A stretch of DNA of 64,000 nucleotides from positions 2,556-66,555 of the forward strand of contig NZ_QRIL01000008.1 in assembly GCF_003471165.1 (NCBI RefSeq). The letters are read 5' to 3'. Below are positions 54,188 to 63,929 of this stretch, in pieces; position 1 is the first letter of the stretch, and every line of letters begins with the position of its first letter. A program made the translations under genes and the position numbers. A model generated the notes under the pieces. It did not search any database and was not told the origin of the DNA. It saw nothing but the letters and a program-made list of their open reading frames with translations. Source of the DNA: Ruminococcus sp. AM22-13 (GTDB lineage Bacteria; Bacillota; Clostridia; Lachnospirales; Lachnospiraceae).

Positions 54188-55258
54188 TTATGCAGTAATA
54201 TTCTTTCTCATATGAATCCTCTCTGCAATCTTATCCACTACCTTATTGCAGATCACCGTATAAGCCGCACCAAACACATTCGCGCCAATACGAAGTGCCA
54301 CTGCCGCAGGCATTCCGAAAAGTCCTGCTGCGATAGAGAGTGCTCCGAAAGTGTTAAATGCAGTCTGCCATGCATATCCTGCGGAATATCCGACTCCGAT
54401 TCCACCAATCATTCCGATATACGGATACATGGATTCCGGAAGTGCCAGATACAGGACAATAAAGAGCAGGCATCCTACAATGTTGAACAGCCCTCTGTTT
54501 CCGGCTCTGGACGCACAGTCTTCTGTAAATGGCAGGCATACGGACATGCAGGCGATTCCTGCCCACATGGCTCTCGGCAGTCCCAAAAGATTCATAAATA
54601 ACATAGCACTGGACACAATCAGTGTCAGTTTCAGATACCATCTGCTTCTTGCTGAACGGATGTCAAACTCACGAAACAGGTCAAGGAAAGTTCTTCTATA
54701 TGGTCTGTTCTTCTGATTTTTGTAAAAAATCGCCATGCAGATCAGCATTCCTATGAAAAGTCCTGCGATGCGTAACGCATATTCCTGCCCGGTCACATCA
54801 TATCCCAGAAGGAGTAAATAGCCCAGTACAAATGTAGAATGATTATACATGATCACATTGTGGCATCCAAGAATCATAAGGAGCAGAATGCAGACCACAT
54901 TGACAAGAAATGCGGCAAATGGATGTGGTGCTGCCATATTTGCCAGTCTTGGCCCCGCCATAAGAATTCCAAAGATTCCTGCAATGGAAATCAACCCATG
55001 TGTTGTCCTGATTCCGAAGTCCGCCTGTCGCAATACGAGAACCGCCAGCAGAACTGTAACCCCGACTACACTGTTATTGCTTCCTGTGAGTTTACTGTAC
55101 AGGCTCACCACCGCAACACAGAACGCCATGACCAGATATACTTTGAAGTTATAAATTAATATGTGACGTCTTTTTTCTTTCGGATCCGTTGTGTTCTTAA
55201 TAAGCTGCTTAGAACCAACGGAACTCAACTGTAGTTCCTGATAAAATGTCATTTCCAA
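54188..55258 (-). CDS. FUSC-like integral membrane protein
   Basis: 356 residues with about ten membrane helices in two groups (~residues 30-180 and 210-335), separated by a charged stretch (KNQKNRPYRRTFLDLFREFD). This two-bundle layout with SAMLFMNLLGLPRAMWAGIACMSV is typical of fusaric-acid-resistance-like (FUSC) proteins, which are presumed exporters. The substrate is unknown. Confidence 0.75.
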   Translation of the reverse strand: MEMTFYQELQLSSVGSKQLIKNTTDPKEKRRHILIYNFKVYLVMAFCVAVVSLYSKLTGSNNSVVGVTVLLAVLVLRQADFGIRTTHGLISIAGIFGILMAGPRLANMAAPHPFAAFLVNVVCILLLMILGCHNVIMYNHSTFVLGYLLLLGYDVTGQEYALRIAGLFIGMLICMAIFYKNQKNRPYRRTFLDLFREFDIRSARSRWYLKLTLIVSSAMLFMNLLGLPRAMWAGIACMSVCLPFTEDCASRAGNRGLFNIVGCLLFIVLYLALPESMYPYIGMIGGIGVGYSAGYAWQTAFNTFGALSIAAGLFGMPAAVALRIGANVFGAAYTVICNKVVDKIAERIHMRKNITA

Positions 55259-55910
55259 GTCGTCTCCTTTTTTGTAAAATTACGTAAAAATCCAGCGTTT
55301 TCACAGAATAACAAACCGCCAAATGATTACGTATCTACTATGAATTTTGAAATAGTAACGAGCACTATACCGCAATTTTACAAAAACGTCAAGAGTCATT
55401 TCTCGCACTCCATAAATTTTTTTACTCACTCAAAAGAGGTATTATTCCATACACCGTTCACATTATGTATCATTAATTACCACTTAATGCAATCCTATGA
55501 TCGCCAGCAATGCCGTGATCACTACAAGACTGCAAAGAATCGTCACGCTGTTCGCACAGCTTGCCATTCCTTCATCTCCTCCACACATTCCTGTGTAGGC
55601 AGGTGCAACTGCACTCATAGGAGCAAAGCACAGTAAAACAAGGGTCTGTCTGATTACCAGATCAAATGGTAATACAAAGAAGAAAAATACTGCACAGACT
55701 GCCGCAAAAATGTGTCGGATCACTACCAGTTTAACGATCTCACCCATATATTCTTTGATCAATTACCTCAATCCTTCCCAGACGGCAAATGCTGTGTTAA
55801 GCGCTTTAAAGGGCGGGCTGGTGGATGTGCTGATCCTGGACTCCAATCTTGCTGAAGCACTGCTGAAACTTAGTGAAGACATGCCTTCACAGGAGTAATA
55901 CATACAAAAT
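55259..55910. pseudogene. Remnants of an AEC permease and of a second gene
   Basis: Minus strand 55484-55762 encodes ~92 residues (VVIRHIFAAVCAVFFFFVLP, AYTGMCGGDEGMASCANSV) that match only the C-terminal end of AEC permeases; the first ~220 residues are missing. Plus strand ~55760-55898 encodes a tail, ANAVLSALKGGLVDVLILDS, which resembles the end of a periplasmic binding domain. The two scraps meet near 55760, consistent with a deletion junction. Confidence 0.65.
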
Positions 55911-55946
55911 ACCCTTTCGTCATATTATACGAAAGGGTATTTTTTC
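55911..55946. terminator. Bidirectional terminator after the alpha-glucosidase operon
   Basis: A perfect stem AATACCCTTTCGT/ACGAAAGGGTATT with an 8-nt loop and A/T runs on both sides, serving the minus-strand operon. Confidence 0.9.
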
Positions 55947-55954
55947 AGACTATT

Positions 55955-57628
55955 CTATTTTCTGTAAAGTACAAATGCCTCATATGGATTCAGGATGATT
56001 TTCCTGTCAAATACTTTTCTTCCCATATTCGTAATCAGGCACTGAGCTCCTTCTGTGAATGTTTCCGGAAGTTCCATTTCCGCTTCCTGTGCACTGAAAT
56101 TACATACTGTGAGCAGCTTCTCTGATTCAAGCTTTCTTATGTAAGCAAAGATCTGGTCATGATTACGGTACAGAGCCTCAAATTCTCCGTACACGATGAT
56201 ATCCATTTCTTTACGCAGACGGATCAGTTTCTGATAATAATGGAAAACAGAGTCCGAATCTTTTAACTGATCTGCCGCATTGATCTGCCGGTAATTTGGG
56301 TTTACCTTGATCCATGGTTTCCCTGTAGTGAAACCTGCACCTGCGGAAGTATCCCACTGCATTGGTGTTCTGGCATTATCGCGGCTTCTGAGCATCAGAC
56401 ATTTCATCATATACTCCGGTGTCAGTCTGCCTGTCTCTGTCAGCTCAGTGAAATAATGAAGGCTCTCGATATCACGGTAGTCCTCCAGCTTATCAAAATA
56501 AACATTAGTCATTCCAAGCTCTTCACCCTGATAAACATAAGGGGTTCCCTGCATCATATGAAGGCAGGTCGCCAGCATCTTGGCTGAAATATCGCGGTAA
56601 GCAGGATTGTCATTTCCGAATCTGGATACACTTCTTGGCTGATCATGGTTTCCAAGGAAAAGGCTGTTCCATGCTTTTCCTGCCAGTTCTTCCTGCCATT
56701 TGATCATGATCTTCTTGAACTCTTTGAAATCATACCGTTCTGTGGTCCATTTGCCATAATCACCACCACCGATTTCTATATGCTCAAACTGGAATACCAT
56801 ATTCAGTTCTTCTCTGTCATCACCTGCGTATTTCTGTGCTTCCTCAATGGTAACTCCTGAGGTTTCCCCCACAGTCATCACATCATATTTGGAAAGAACT
56901 TCCTGATTCATTTCATGCAGGAATTCGTGGATTCTTGGACCATGAACACTATACGGACCGAAATCGCCATACAATCCGTTATTCATCTCTCCGTCAGGAA
57001 ATTTCTGATCTTTGGAAATCATGCTGATAACGTCCATACGGAAACCATCGATTCCCTTTTCACACCAGAAGTTCATCATATCATAAACTTCCCGGCGAAC
57101 CTTCTCGTTCTCCCAGTTCAGATCCGGCTGTTTCTTGGAGAACAGATGAAGATAGTACATATCTGTCTGTGCGTCATATTCCCAGGCTGAACCTCCGAAT
57201 ACTCCGCCCCAGTTATTTGGTTCCTTACCATTCACCGGATTTCTCCAGATATAATAGTCACGGTAAGGATTATCTTTGGATTTACGACTCTCGACGAACC
57301 AGGAATGCTCATCGGAAGTATGGTTTACAACCAGATCCATGAGAATCTTGATTCCTCTTTTGTGCGCTTCTGCAAGGAGAGTTTCATAATCCTCCATGGT
57401 TCCGTAATCTTTGTATATCTTTCTGTAATCAGAAATATCATAGCCGTTATCATCCTGAGGAGACTCCAGCATAGGAGAAATCCAGAGAACATTCACACCT
57501 AACTCTTTCAAATAGTCAAGCTTCTCAATAATTCCTCTGATATCTCCGATTCCGTCTCCATTACTGTCTTTAAAGCTTTTGGGGTAGATCTGGTAAACAA
57601 CACTTTCTTTCCACCAGGTTTTCTTCAT
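55955..57628 (-). CDS. GH13 alpha-glucosidase (oligo-1,6-glucosidase type)
   Basis: 557 residues from ATG at 57628, with AGGAGG 8 bp upstream. Start WWKESVVYQIYPKSFKDSNGDGIGD is the GH13_31 hallmark. Catalytic regions: DLVVNHTSDEH, GFRMDVISMI (nucleophile Asp), VGETSG (acid/base Glu) and FLGNHDQPRSVSRFG. No signal peptide, so it cleaves imported alpha-glucosides (isomalto-oligosaccharides, palatinose or similar) in the cytoplasm. It is the last gene after the sugar ABC importer. Confidence 0.95.
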   Translation of the reverse strand: MKKTWWKESVVYQIYPKSFKDSNGDGIGDIRGIIEKLDYLKELGVNVLWISPMLESPQDDNGYDISDYRKIYKDYGTMEDYETLLAEAHKRGIKILMDLVVNHTSDEHSWFVESRKSKDNPYRDYYIWRNPVNGKEPNNWGGVFGGSAWEYDAQTDMYYLHLFSKKQPDLNWENEKVRREVYDMMNFWCEKGIDGFRMDVISMISKDQKFPDGEMNNGLYGDFGPYSVHGPRIHEFLHEMNQEVLSKYDVMTVGETSGVTIEEAQKYAGDDREELNMVFQFEHIEIGGGDYGKWTTERYDFKEFKKIMIKWQEELAGKAWNSLFLGNHDQPRSVSRFGNDNPAYRDISAKMLATCLHMMQGTPYVYQGEELGMTNVYFDKLEDYRDIESLHYFTELTETGRLTPEYMMKCLMLRSRDNARTPMQWDTSAGAGFTTGKPWIKVNPNYRQINAADQLKDSDSVFHYYQKLIRLRKEMDIIVYGEFEALYRNHDQIFAYIRKLESEKLLTVCNFSAQEAEMELPETFTEGAQCLITNMGRKVFDRKIILNPYEAFVLYRK

Positions 57629-57671
57629 AAACGTAAGCCTCCTGTTTGCATTTCTCAAGTTTATTGATGTG

Positions 57672-58514
57672 TTACTTTACTGCACCGGCAACAACACCGT
57701 TCATGATCCATTTCTGACAGAAGATATATACGATCAGTACAGGTGCCAGTACGAGCAGATAAGAGGCAAATGCCAGATTATAGTCTACAGAGAACTGGCT
57801 CTTGAATACATACTGTGCAAGCTGTAAGGTCTGCTGGCTCTCATCACTTAAGAGTACCAGTGGCATACTGAAGTCGTTCCATGTCCACATAAAGGAAAGG
57901 ATTGCTACTGTTGCTGTAGTTGGTTTTAATACCGGGAAAATGACCCGGCTGAAAATCTGGATGGGGTTGGCACCATCGATCATTGCTGCTTCATCCAGTG
58001 CTTCCGGTATCGCCTTGATCGCACCTGTATAAAGGAAAGTGTTCATAGGCAGACCGAAGATAATGTACAAAAAAGTAATACCGTAAATATTATCCAGATG
58101 GAAGGCATTCGCCTGTACAACTAATGGAAGCATGATTACCTGGAATGGGATAAACATAGCACTGATAAAGTAATAGTACATAATAGAAAAGAATTTACTC
58201 TTTTTCCTGTTTCTGGTTATTGCATATGCTGCAAAAGAATTTGTGATCAATGTAAAGAACAGGTTGATCACTGTAATAAATGCAGTGTTAAAAAATTTCT
58301 GTGGAAAATTTGTCATCACCCAGGCATCTACGAAGTTCTGCAGACGCAGCTTTTTGGGTAATGCCAGTATGTTATTCATGTCAGACGGATCCTTGATTGC
58401 GATCATCAGTGCCATATACAGAGGCAAAAGAATAATCAGCACAATTCCTATAATAAGAAGAATCGTTACAGGCCAGTTGTAACGTTCTTTTACCTTCGCT
58501 ACACCCTGTTTCAT
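57672..58514 (-). CDS. Sugar ABC transporter permease (MalG-like)
   Basis: 280 residues, six membrane helices. EALDEAAMIDGANPIQIFSRVIFP is the EAA loop that docks the ATPase. It pairs with the permease encoded just upstream (4-bp overlap) and the binding protein. No ATPase gene is in the operon, so a shared MsmK-type ATPase is expected elsewhere. Confidence 0.93.
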   Translation of the reverse strand: MKQGVAKVKERYNWPVTILLIIGIVLIILLPLYMALMIAIKDPSDMNNILALPKKLRLQNFVDAWVMTNFPQKFFNTAFITVINLFFTLITNSFAAYAITRNRKKSKFFSIMYYYFISAMFIPFQVIMLPLVVQANAFHLDNIYGITFLYIIFGLPMNTFLYTGAIKAIPEALDEAAMIDGANPIQIFSRVIFPVLKPTTATVAILSFMWTWNDFSMPLVLLSDESQQTLQLAQYVFKSQFSVDYNLAFASYLLVLAPVLIVYIFCQKWIMNGVVAGAVK

Positions 58515-59398
58515 CCTAACTTCTCCTCTCTCTTCTCAAGTATACGCAGCTGCAACACAGAGATTAGCACAACTACAATGAAAAGCACAACTGCATTAGC
58601 TGACTGGTAGGCGAACTGTCCTCCGCCGAATCCCTTCTTATAGATCAGGACTGCAATGGAAGTAGTTGCTGTTCCGGGTCCACCATCTGTCATGGCCATG
58701 ATCTGATCGTAAACCATCAGGTAACCTTTGGCCGAGAGCACCATATTAATGGTAAAGGACGGTGCCAGAAGAGGGAAAGTGATCTTGCTGAACCGCTTGA
58801 ATCCTGTAGCTCCGTCCAGGTCAGCAGCTTCATATACATCTGTATCAATAGACTGGAGTCCTGCAATATAGATCAGTGTATTGAATGCACATCCGATCCA
58901 CAGAGATACTGCAATGATTCCCCACATCGCATTGTTAGTACCCAGAATATTCACACTGAGAGCCTTGATTCCCAGAGCTTTTCCAAGCTCCGGAACCAGG
59001 TTTGCAAAAATATAGTTGAAGATAAATCCCACGATCAGACTTCCCAGCATATACGGCAGGAAATAAAATGCTTTAATGGTATTTTTGAATTTAATCTTTG
59101 CATTTAATGCGCATGCGAGCGCAAGGCTGATCACATTAACCAGGATCGTAGTGATCACAGCAAATTTAAAGGTGAAAATGTAGGCATTTCCTGTATCTGC
59201 ATCTACAAACATATGCAGGTAATTACGCAGCCCTACGAAATTCCAGTCTCCATATCCTCTCCAGTCAGTAAAGCTGTAGAATACACCTTTCAGGAAAGGA
59301 ATTGTATGGAAGATGAAAAATAATACTGCAAGAATACCAACATAAATATAGTAAACTTTATTGACAGCAGGTCTTTTACGATTCGCTGCTTTCTTCAT
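58511..59398 (-). CDS. Sugar ABC transporter permease (MalF-like)
   Basis: 295 residues with six membrane helices. DVYEAADLDGATGFKRFSKITFPLL is the EAA loop. Its partner is the MalG-like protein; its end overlaps that gene by 4 bp. It lies 16 bp after the binding protein gene. Confidence 0.93.
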   Translation of the reverse strand: MKKAANRKRPAVNKVYYIYVGILAVLFFIFHTIPFLKGVFYSFTDWRGYGDWNFVGLRNYLHMFVDADTGNAYIFTFKFAVITTILVNVISLALACALNAKIKFKNTIKAFYFLPYMLGSLIVGFIFNYIFANLVPELGKALGIKALSVNILGTNNAMWGIIAVSLWIGCAFNTLIYIAGLQSIDTDVYEAADLDGATGFKRFSKITFPLLAPSFTINMVLSAKGYLMVYDQIMAMTDGGPGTATTSIAVLIYKKGFGGGQFAYQSANAVVLFIVVVLISVLQLRILEKREEKLG

Positions 59399-59414
59399 AG
59401 GCTCATCCCCTCAC

Positions 59415-60689
59415 TTAATCTACATTCGCAACATCATATTTTTCGTCACACTGTTTCAGGAACTGTTCGATGTTTTCCTTATCATCCATTCCATTTGCAC
59501 GATTTAAACTAAGTTCAGTAAGCAGTACAGACATATTAAATCCTGATGGGTAGTAGTGGTCTTCAAAGTTGGCAACTTTACCATTGCTGATGTCTTCCTG
59601 TACACCTGATACTGCTTCATCACTCTGCTCTACACCCTTTAATGCGGAGAATGAGAACTGCTCATCAATATAAGTCTGTACATTTTCTTTTTCCATCATA
59701 AAGGAAACAAAATCTTTAGCTGCATCTACATTGGAACTGCTCTTGCTTACGCCCAGAAGCACATCCACACCTGAGGTAACCTTATTCTGGGATTCATCAT
59801 TGGAAGACGGAATTGCAAACATGTTTATTTTTACATCCGGGTTAGCATTACGGTACTGGCTGATTGCCCAGTTTCCGTTGATGATCATTACAGCGTCACC
59901 GTTGGCAAATTTCTTGTTTCCGTCATCATAGCTAAGTCCCATGAAATCATCCTGTGCATAATCAAGAAGTGTCAGATATTTCTCTGTAATCTCCTCATGA
60001 GTTCCCACAAATGTTGTCTTGCCTGCTTTGCGGTCATCTGCGAAGCTCTCCGGTGCAAGGTCTGCTGCTATTGAATTCCATGGTGCATTTGCTGTCCATG
60101 CATCTTTGTAAGTCATCAGTAATGGCTGCTCACCTGCATCCTGGATTTTCTGAAGAAGATCTATAAACTCATCCCAGGTCTTCGGAACTTCCAGTCCAAG
60201 CTCATCGAATTTCTCTGTATTGTAGATGACACCGGAAGCATTTGTAGCAAATGGAACACCATATATTGTCTCTTCTTTGTCCTTATTTACATCGTAAACC
60301 ATGTCAATATAGGCTTCCTGTACATCCTTGATATAATCCTGATCACCCAGGTCAAGCAGCATACCTGCACCCTCAACCTCAGTGTAGTTGTTATCGCCGC
60401 CCATTGCTACAATGTCAGGCATATCATTCTTTGCCATTCTGGTCTTTAATACTGTTCCTGCATCCGGCGGAGCAGTAACCTTTACTGTCACATCGTCATG
60501 GCTTTCATTATATTTGTCTACCAGTTTCTGAATCGTATCCTTGTTCTCAGGTTTTGTGGAAAAAAGTTCCAGTTCTGTTTTACCTGAGCTTTTCGCTGAG
60601 GAACCTGTGTCAGACGAACCGCCGCATCCTGTTAATGTGCCGGCAAGCAAAGTACCAATTACCAATGTGCTTATTATTTTTTTATACAT
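59415..60689 (-). CDS. Extracellular sugar-binding lipoprotein
   Basis: 424 residues from ATG at 60689 (GGAGGAG upstream). The signal peptide IISTLVIGTLLAGTLTGCGG ends in a lipobox. The mature part is a family 1 solute-binding protein (DIVAMGGDNNYTEVEGAGML, then YGVPFATNASGVIYNTEKF). It delivers oligosaccharides to the two permeases. The matching glucosidase suggests alpha-glucosides. Confidence 0.93.
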   Translation of the reverse strand: MYKKIISTLVIGTLLAGTLTGCGGSSDTGSSAKSSGKTELELFSTKPENKDTIQKLVDKYNESHDDVTVKVTAPPDAGTVLKTRMAKNDMPDIVAMGGDNNYTEVEGAGMLLDLGDQDYIKDVQEAYIDMVYDVNKDKEETIYGVPFATNASGVIYNTEKFDELGLEVPKTWDEFIDLLQKIQDAGEQPLLMTYKDAWTANAPWNSIAADLAPESFADDRKAGKTTFVGTHEEITEKYLTLLDYAQDDFMGLSYDDGNKKFANGDAVMIINGNWAISQYRNANPDVKINMFAIPSSNDESQNKVTSGVDVLLGVSKSSSNVDAAKDFVSFMMEKENVQTYIDEQFSFSALKGVEQSDEAVSGVQEDISNGKVANFEDHYYPSGFNMSVLLTELSLNRANGMDDKENIEQFLKQCDEKYDVANVD

Positions 60690-60771
60690 TTTTTCTCCTC
60701 CATAATTTAATTTTCTTTTCATTTCATTAACTACGAAGGCTGCGCAACCTCTGTTTTCCTTTGGTGACTTT

Positions 60772-60818
60772 ATCATAATGCAGTCTGTCTGTAAAAATCA
60801 ACAGGTTTCTCGGGAAAC
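60772..60818 (-). promoter_or_regulatory. Promoter and LacI-type operator of the alpha-glucoside operon
   Basis: Minus strand TTGATT (60796-60801), 18 bp, TATGAT (60772-60777), ~80 bp before the binding-protein start. Next to the -35 lies a near-perfect palindrome, GTTTCCCGAGAAAC (60805-60818), with the central CG usual in LacI-family operators. It is the likely site of the regulator encoded just upstream. Confidence 0.65.
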
Positions 60819-60932
60819 TTGAATTTCACACAAAATTCGCAATCTATTTTTGTGCATATCATACAATAATCAGTATGTTTTTACACTGTTAACCCAACCG
60901 GATAAGTTCTGTAAATTGTAAAAGAGAGCCTG

Positions 60933-61940
60933 CTATTCTTTCACAGACTCTCTTTTTATCAGCCGCACCGGGCTCTTGATATTCATTTCTTTTAAAGTTT
61001 CTCCCTCTATCATCCGGTGCAGACGACGCAGGGAGATCACGCCCTTCTGGTGGATATCCTGATGAACCGTAGTCAGCCTAGGACGGACAAACTCCGCATA
61101 AATACTGTCATCATAACCTACTATGGAAATCTGATCCGGAACCTTAATCCCATGGTCAAAGAAATAGTTCATAGCCTCAATCGCTCCGTAATCCGAAGAA
61201 AACGCCAGCGCCTTTACTTCAAGGAAACGGGGAAGCAATTCTTCATACCTGCTGAGGCGCTGTCTCTTCTCCCCCGGAACTACGATCAGACGGGATTTGC
61301 TGCAGAAACCGCCCTGCTTTTCCATAGCCTGTTTGAATCCGTTCCATCTGCGGGAATCACTGTCCTTATCTGTCTCTGCGATAAACAATGCCCTGTGGTA
61401 TCCACAGGAATACAGGTATTCTCCAACCTGATATCCACCGGAATAATCGTCAATTCCTACATTCTGGAAGGTGTATTCCCCTTCCGGATATGCATCGATC
61501 AATATCATCTTCTTGTTCAGTTTTCTGGACAGCTGTCTGTATCGTTCCTCATCATATCCCAGAATGATCAGACCCTCAACATTCCACCTGGAAGCCATAT
61601 CTACTACATCTTCAATTTTTTCCCCGCCGATAAGCATGACGAAATAACCTTTCCGTTCTGCTTCTGTCTGTATGGTTCCGATCAGCTCTCCCACAAAAGA
61701 ATCCTGCAGAGACTGCATTCCATGGGCAGTGGCAAATCCAAGCACTACTCCGATGATTCTGGATCCATGACCTGACAACATCACAGATCCCATATGTGGA
61801 ACATAATTCTGTTCTTTCAGAATGCGGGTAATCTTATCTATGGTTTCCTGAGACACTCTCTTGGTATTTCCGTTAATCACATTGGAAACCGTAGTCCGGC
61901 TCACCCCCGCCATATCTGCAATATCCTGAAGTCTGATCAT
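60933..61940 (-). CDS. LacI-family transcriptional regulator
   Basis: 335 residues from ATG at 61940, AGGAGG upstream. RLQDIADMAGVSRTTVSNVINGNTKRVSQETIDKI is the LacI helix-turn-helix and hinge, followed by a sugar-binding domain (IGVVLGFATAH, LIILGYDEERY, ISIVGYDDSIYAEFVRPRLTTV). It probably controls the adjacent binding-protein operon in response to an alpha-glucoside. It lies upstream on the same strand with its own transcript possible. Confidence 0.94.
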   Translation of the reverse strand: MIRLQDIADMAGVSRTTVSNVINGNTKRVSQETIDKITRILKEQNYVPHMGSVMLSGHGSRIIGVVLGFATAHGMQSLQDSFVGELIGTIQTEAERKGYFVMLIGGEKIEDVVDMASRWNVEGLIILGYDEERYRQLSRKLNKKMILIDAYPEGEYTFQNVGIDDYSGGYQVGEYLYSCGYHRALFIAETDKDSDSRRWNGFKQAMEKQGGFCSKSRLIVVPGEKRQRLSRYEELLPRFLEVKALAFSSDYGAIEAMNYFFDHGIKVPDQISIVGYDDSIYAEFVRPRLTTVHQDIHQKGVISLRRLHRMIEGETLKEMNIKSPVRLIKRESVKE

Positions 61941-62163
61941 TTTAACGCCTCCTGCTTTACGATATTTTATAGATTCATACAATCGTGTTAAAGATATCCT
62001 TTTCTATAAAATGTTTATACCATATATATGTTTTTAAGTAAACTTCCGTTCTTATATTATTATAAAAACGCAGGCATAGCGAGCTACGCTGAGGCTTTTA
62101 TACCCGTACAATCGGATTTGCAGACAAGCGAATGGTATAGTTTTTTCCAGATTGAAACAAAAT

Positions 62164-62211
62164 TGCGCGTCTGACTCTCTTCATTGGAAAATAACGAGAA
62201 TGCGACGCGCA
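62164..62211 (-). terminator. Terminator after the YedE-YedF-DUF3343 genes
   Basis: Stem TGCGCGTC (62164-62171) and GACGCGCA (62204-62211) with a long loop. On the minus strand it is followed by ATTTTGTTTC. It lies 30 bp after the DUF3343 gene. Confidence 0.65.
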
Positions 62212-62241
62212 GTTATTCAAAGGATGAACTGAATGGTACTT

Positions 62242-62484
62242 TTATTCTTCATCCGCATGATAAATCCCCACATAGCCCTGCGGTTCTACTCTGACAATCT
62301 GCTCGACTTCCTCTGTTTTCTCCGGGAAGTCCGCTTCTGTATGAAATCTTACACAGGTTCCGCAGGAAGAGCTTAAATCTCTTGGGACCGGCATGACTTC
62401 TGCACTCAGATTCATTGCCTGGCAGTTTCTTCGAAACTGGATAGCTCCATAATGGGAATAGAAGGTTGCTATATATGTGATCAT
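62242..62484 (-). CDS. DUF3343 protein (putative Se/S carrier)
   Basis: 80 residues, ITYIATFYSHYGAIQFRRNCQAMNLSAEVMPVPRDLSSSCGTCVRF. The Cys pair in SSSCGTC and the context match the putative Se/S carrier family that accompanies YedF and YedE. It overlaps the YedF-like gene by 4 bp. It is probably involved in handling reduced selenium or sulfur. Confidence 0.88.
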   Translation of the reverse strand: MITYIATFYSHYGAIQFRRNCQAMNLSAEVMPVPRDLSSSCGTCVRFHTEADFPEKTEEVEQIVRVEPQGYVGIYHADEE

Positions 62485-62687
62485 TTTTTAAGTTTCAGCA
62501 GGATATCATCTCCCTGCTCTGTTGCCTGTACCTGATATCCCTGATGTGTTGCAAATCTGGATACATTCTCTTTTGCAACTACATTATCAACCAGAATCTC
62601 ATATTCTTTGTCTCCGGATTCCATTGCATTCTTTGCACGGATCACTGGTTCCGGACAGGATAAACCTCTTGCATCTACTTTCTTCAT
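62481..62687 (-). CDS. TusA/YedF-like sulfur (selenium) carrier protein
   Basis: 68 residues from ATG at 62687 with AGGAGAG upstream. VDARGLSCPEPVIRAKNAM is the TusA-family CPxP motif with its sulfur-carrying Cys. The short length corresponds to the N-terminal SirA-like domain of YedF only. It stands between the YedE transporter and the DUF3343 gene. Confidence 0.93.
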   Translation of the reverse strand: MKKVDARGLSCPEPVIRAKNAMESGDKEYEILVDNVVAKENVSRFATHQGYQVQATEQGDDILLKLKK

Positions 62688-62776
62688 TCGTCTCTCTCCT
62701 TTTAGAGTGTGTCTAAAAAAATACTTTCCGCAAAATGAGCGTATTAATTGCGGAAATAATGTCTGCATTCCGACAA

Positions 62777-63859
62777 TCAGGCTTCTTCTTTTCTCATGGA
62801 GTTCACTGCTGCGATTACTGCAACTACCACAATCCCAATAATAACTGCGATTTTTCCATTTGCTGTAGGACCTTCACCGGAAGATGCCAGTCCGAAGTTA
62901 TGGGCAAAAGCAGCACCTGCCATCAGACCGAGAACAGTCACAGCAGAGTCTGTATTTCCCTCGCCTGCAAGAATAAGCTGGCGAAGCGGGCATCCACCGA
63001 GGAGAATACATCCAAAGCCTGCCAGATACATTCCCAGTGCGTTCCACAGTCCGTCTGTGTGTGCAATCGGCTGTCCCGCAAATCCCGGATTGAAATAGGA
63101 TGTTCCTGTAACTGCACCGAGGATCAGATTCATTACCAATGCTGTCACAAGAATTGCAACAAAGCCGAACAGTAATTTATATTCTTTGAAAAGTACCGCA
63201 TCACGGATACCGCCGACCATACACAGACGTGTTCTCTGAGCCAGGATACCAACAATGATTCCTGCTGCCAGTGCGATAATGATTGCAGCATGTTTTGCTC
63301 CAGGTCCGCCTTCCGGCTCTGTGAAATGGATAAATGCAGGTGCAGCTGTCAGTAACAGAAGCATCACGATCTGGAATGCAGGATAAATACCACCTTCCAG
63401 CTTCGGCATCTTATAAGAACGTTTCAGCGTGTAACCTTTCTTCAAGAAAACAGTTCCTGTAAGAATACCTGCTACAAATCCAACAAGTCCAAACAGAGCA
63501 TTTCCGTCTCCGCCTGCCAGACGCAGAATCATACGGAAAGGACATCCAAGAAACATCAGACATCCGATCATAACAAATGCGCCAAGTGTAAATCTGGTCA
63601 CAGGTGCAGAGCCGCCTCTTGGACGAAACTCTTTCTTAGCAAGTGAAATGATACATGCTCCAAGTACCAGACCAATGATCTCCGGGCGGATATACTGAAC
63701 TGCTGCCGCTGAATGAAGTCCCAGCGCACCTGTGGTATCTCTCAGAAAGCAGGCAATACAGAAGCCCATATTTGCCGGATTTCCAAAAAACACCAGAATT
63801 GCAGCGATCAGGCCGATCACGCCTCCTGCCAGAACTATGGTTCCCTTTTCGTTTTTCAT
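62777..63859 (-). CDS. yedE: YedE-family putative selenium transporter
   Basis: 360 residues with about ten membrane helices. Cys-containing motifs FLGCPFRMILRLAGGDGNA and LLGGCPLRQLILAGEGN are the paired YeeE/YedE signatures, plus MGFCIACFLRDTTGALGLH near the start. Together with YedF and DUF3343 this is the selenium-linked form rather than the thiosulfate transporter TsuA. It heads the three-gene operon. Confidence 0.92.
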   Translation of the reverse strand: MKNEKGTIVLAGGVIGLIAAILVFFGNPANMGFCIACFLRDTTGALGLHSAAAVQYIRPEIIGLVLGACIISLAKKEFRPRGGSAPVTRFTLGAFVMIGCLMFLGCPFRMILRLAGGDGNALFGLVGFVAGILTGTVFLKKGYTLKRSYKMPKLEGGIYPAFQIVMLLLLTAAPAFIHFTEPEGGPGAKHAAIIIALAAGIIVGILAQRTRLCMVGGIRDAVLFKEYKLLFGFVAILVTALVMNLILGAVTGTSYFNPGFAGQPIAHTDGLWNALGMYLAGFGCILLGGCPLRQLILAGEGNTDSAVTVLGLMAGAAFAHNFGLASSGEGPTANGKIAVIIGIVVVAVIAAVNSMRKEEA

Positions 63860-63883
63860 TTATTTCTTTCCTCCTTTTGCATT

Positions 63884-63929
63884 ATGTACTCTCAGCGTCT
63901 TTATTGCACTTGCTTTTGTGAGAGTACAT
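63884..63929. promoter_or_regulatory. Perfect 11-bp inverted repeat upstream of yedE
   Basis: ATGTACTCTCA (63884-63894) and TGAGAGTACAT (63919-63929), 24 bp apart, in the 5' leader 25-70 bp before the yedE start. It could be an RNA hairpin or an operator. No known element recognised. Confidence 0.6.
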
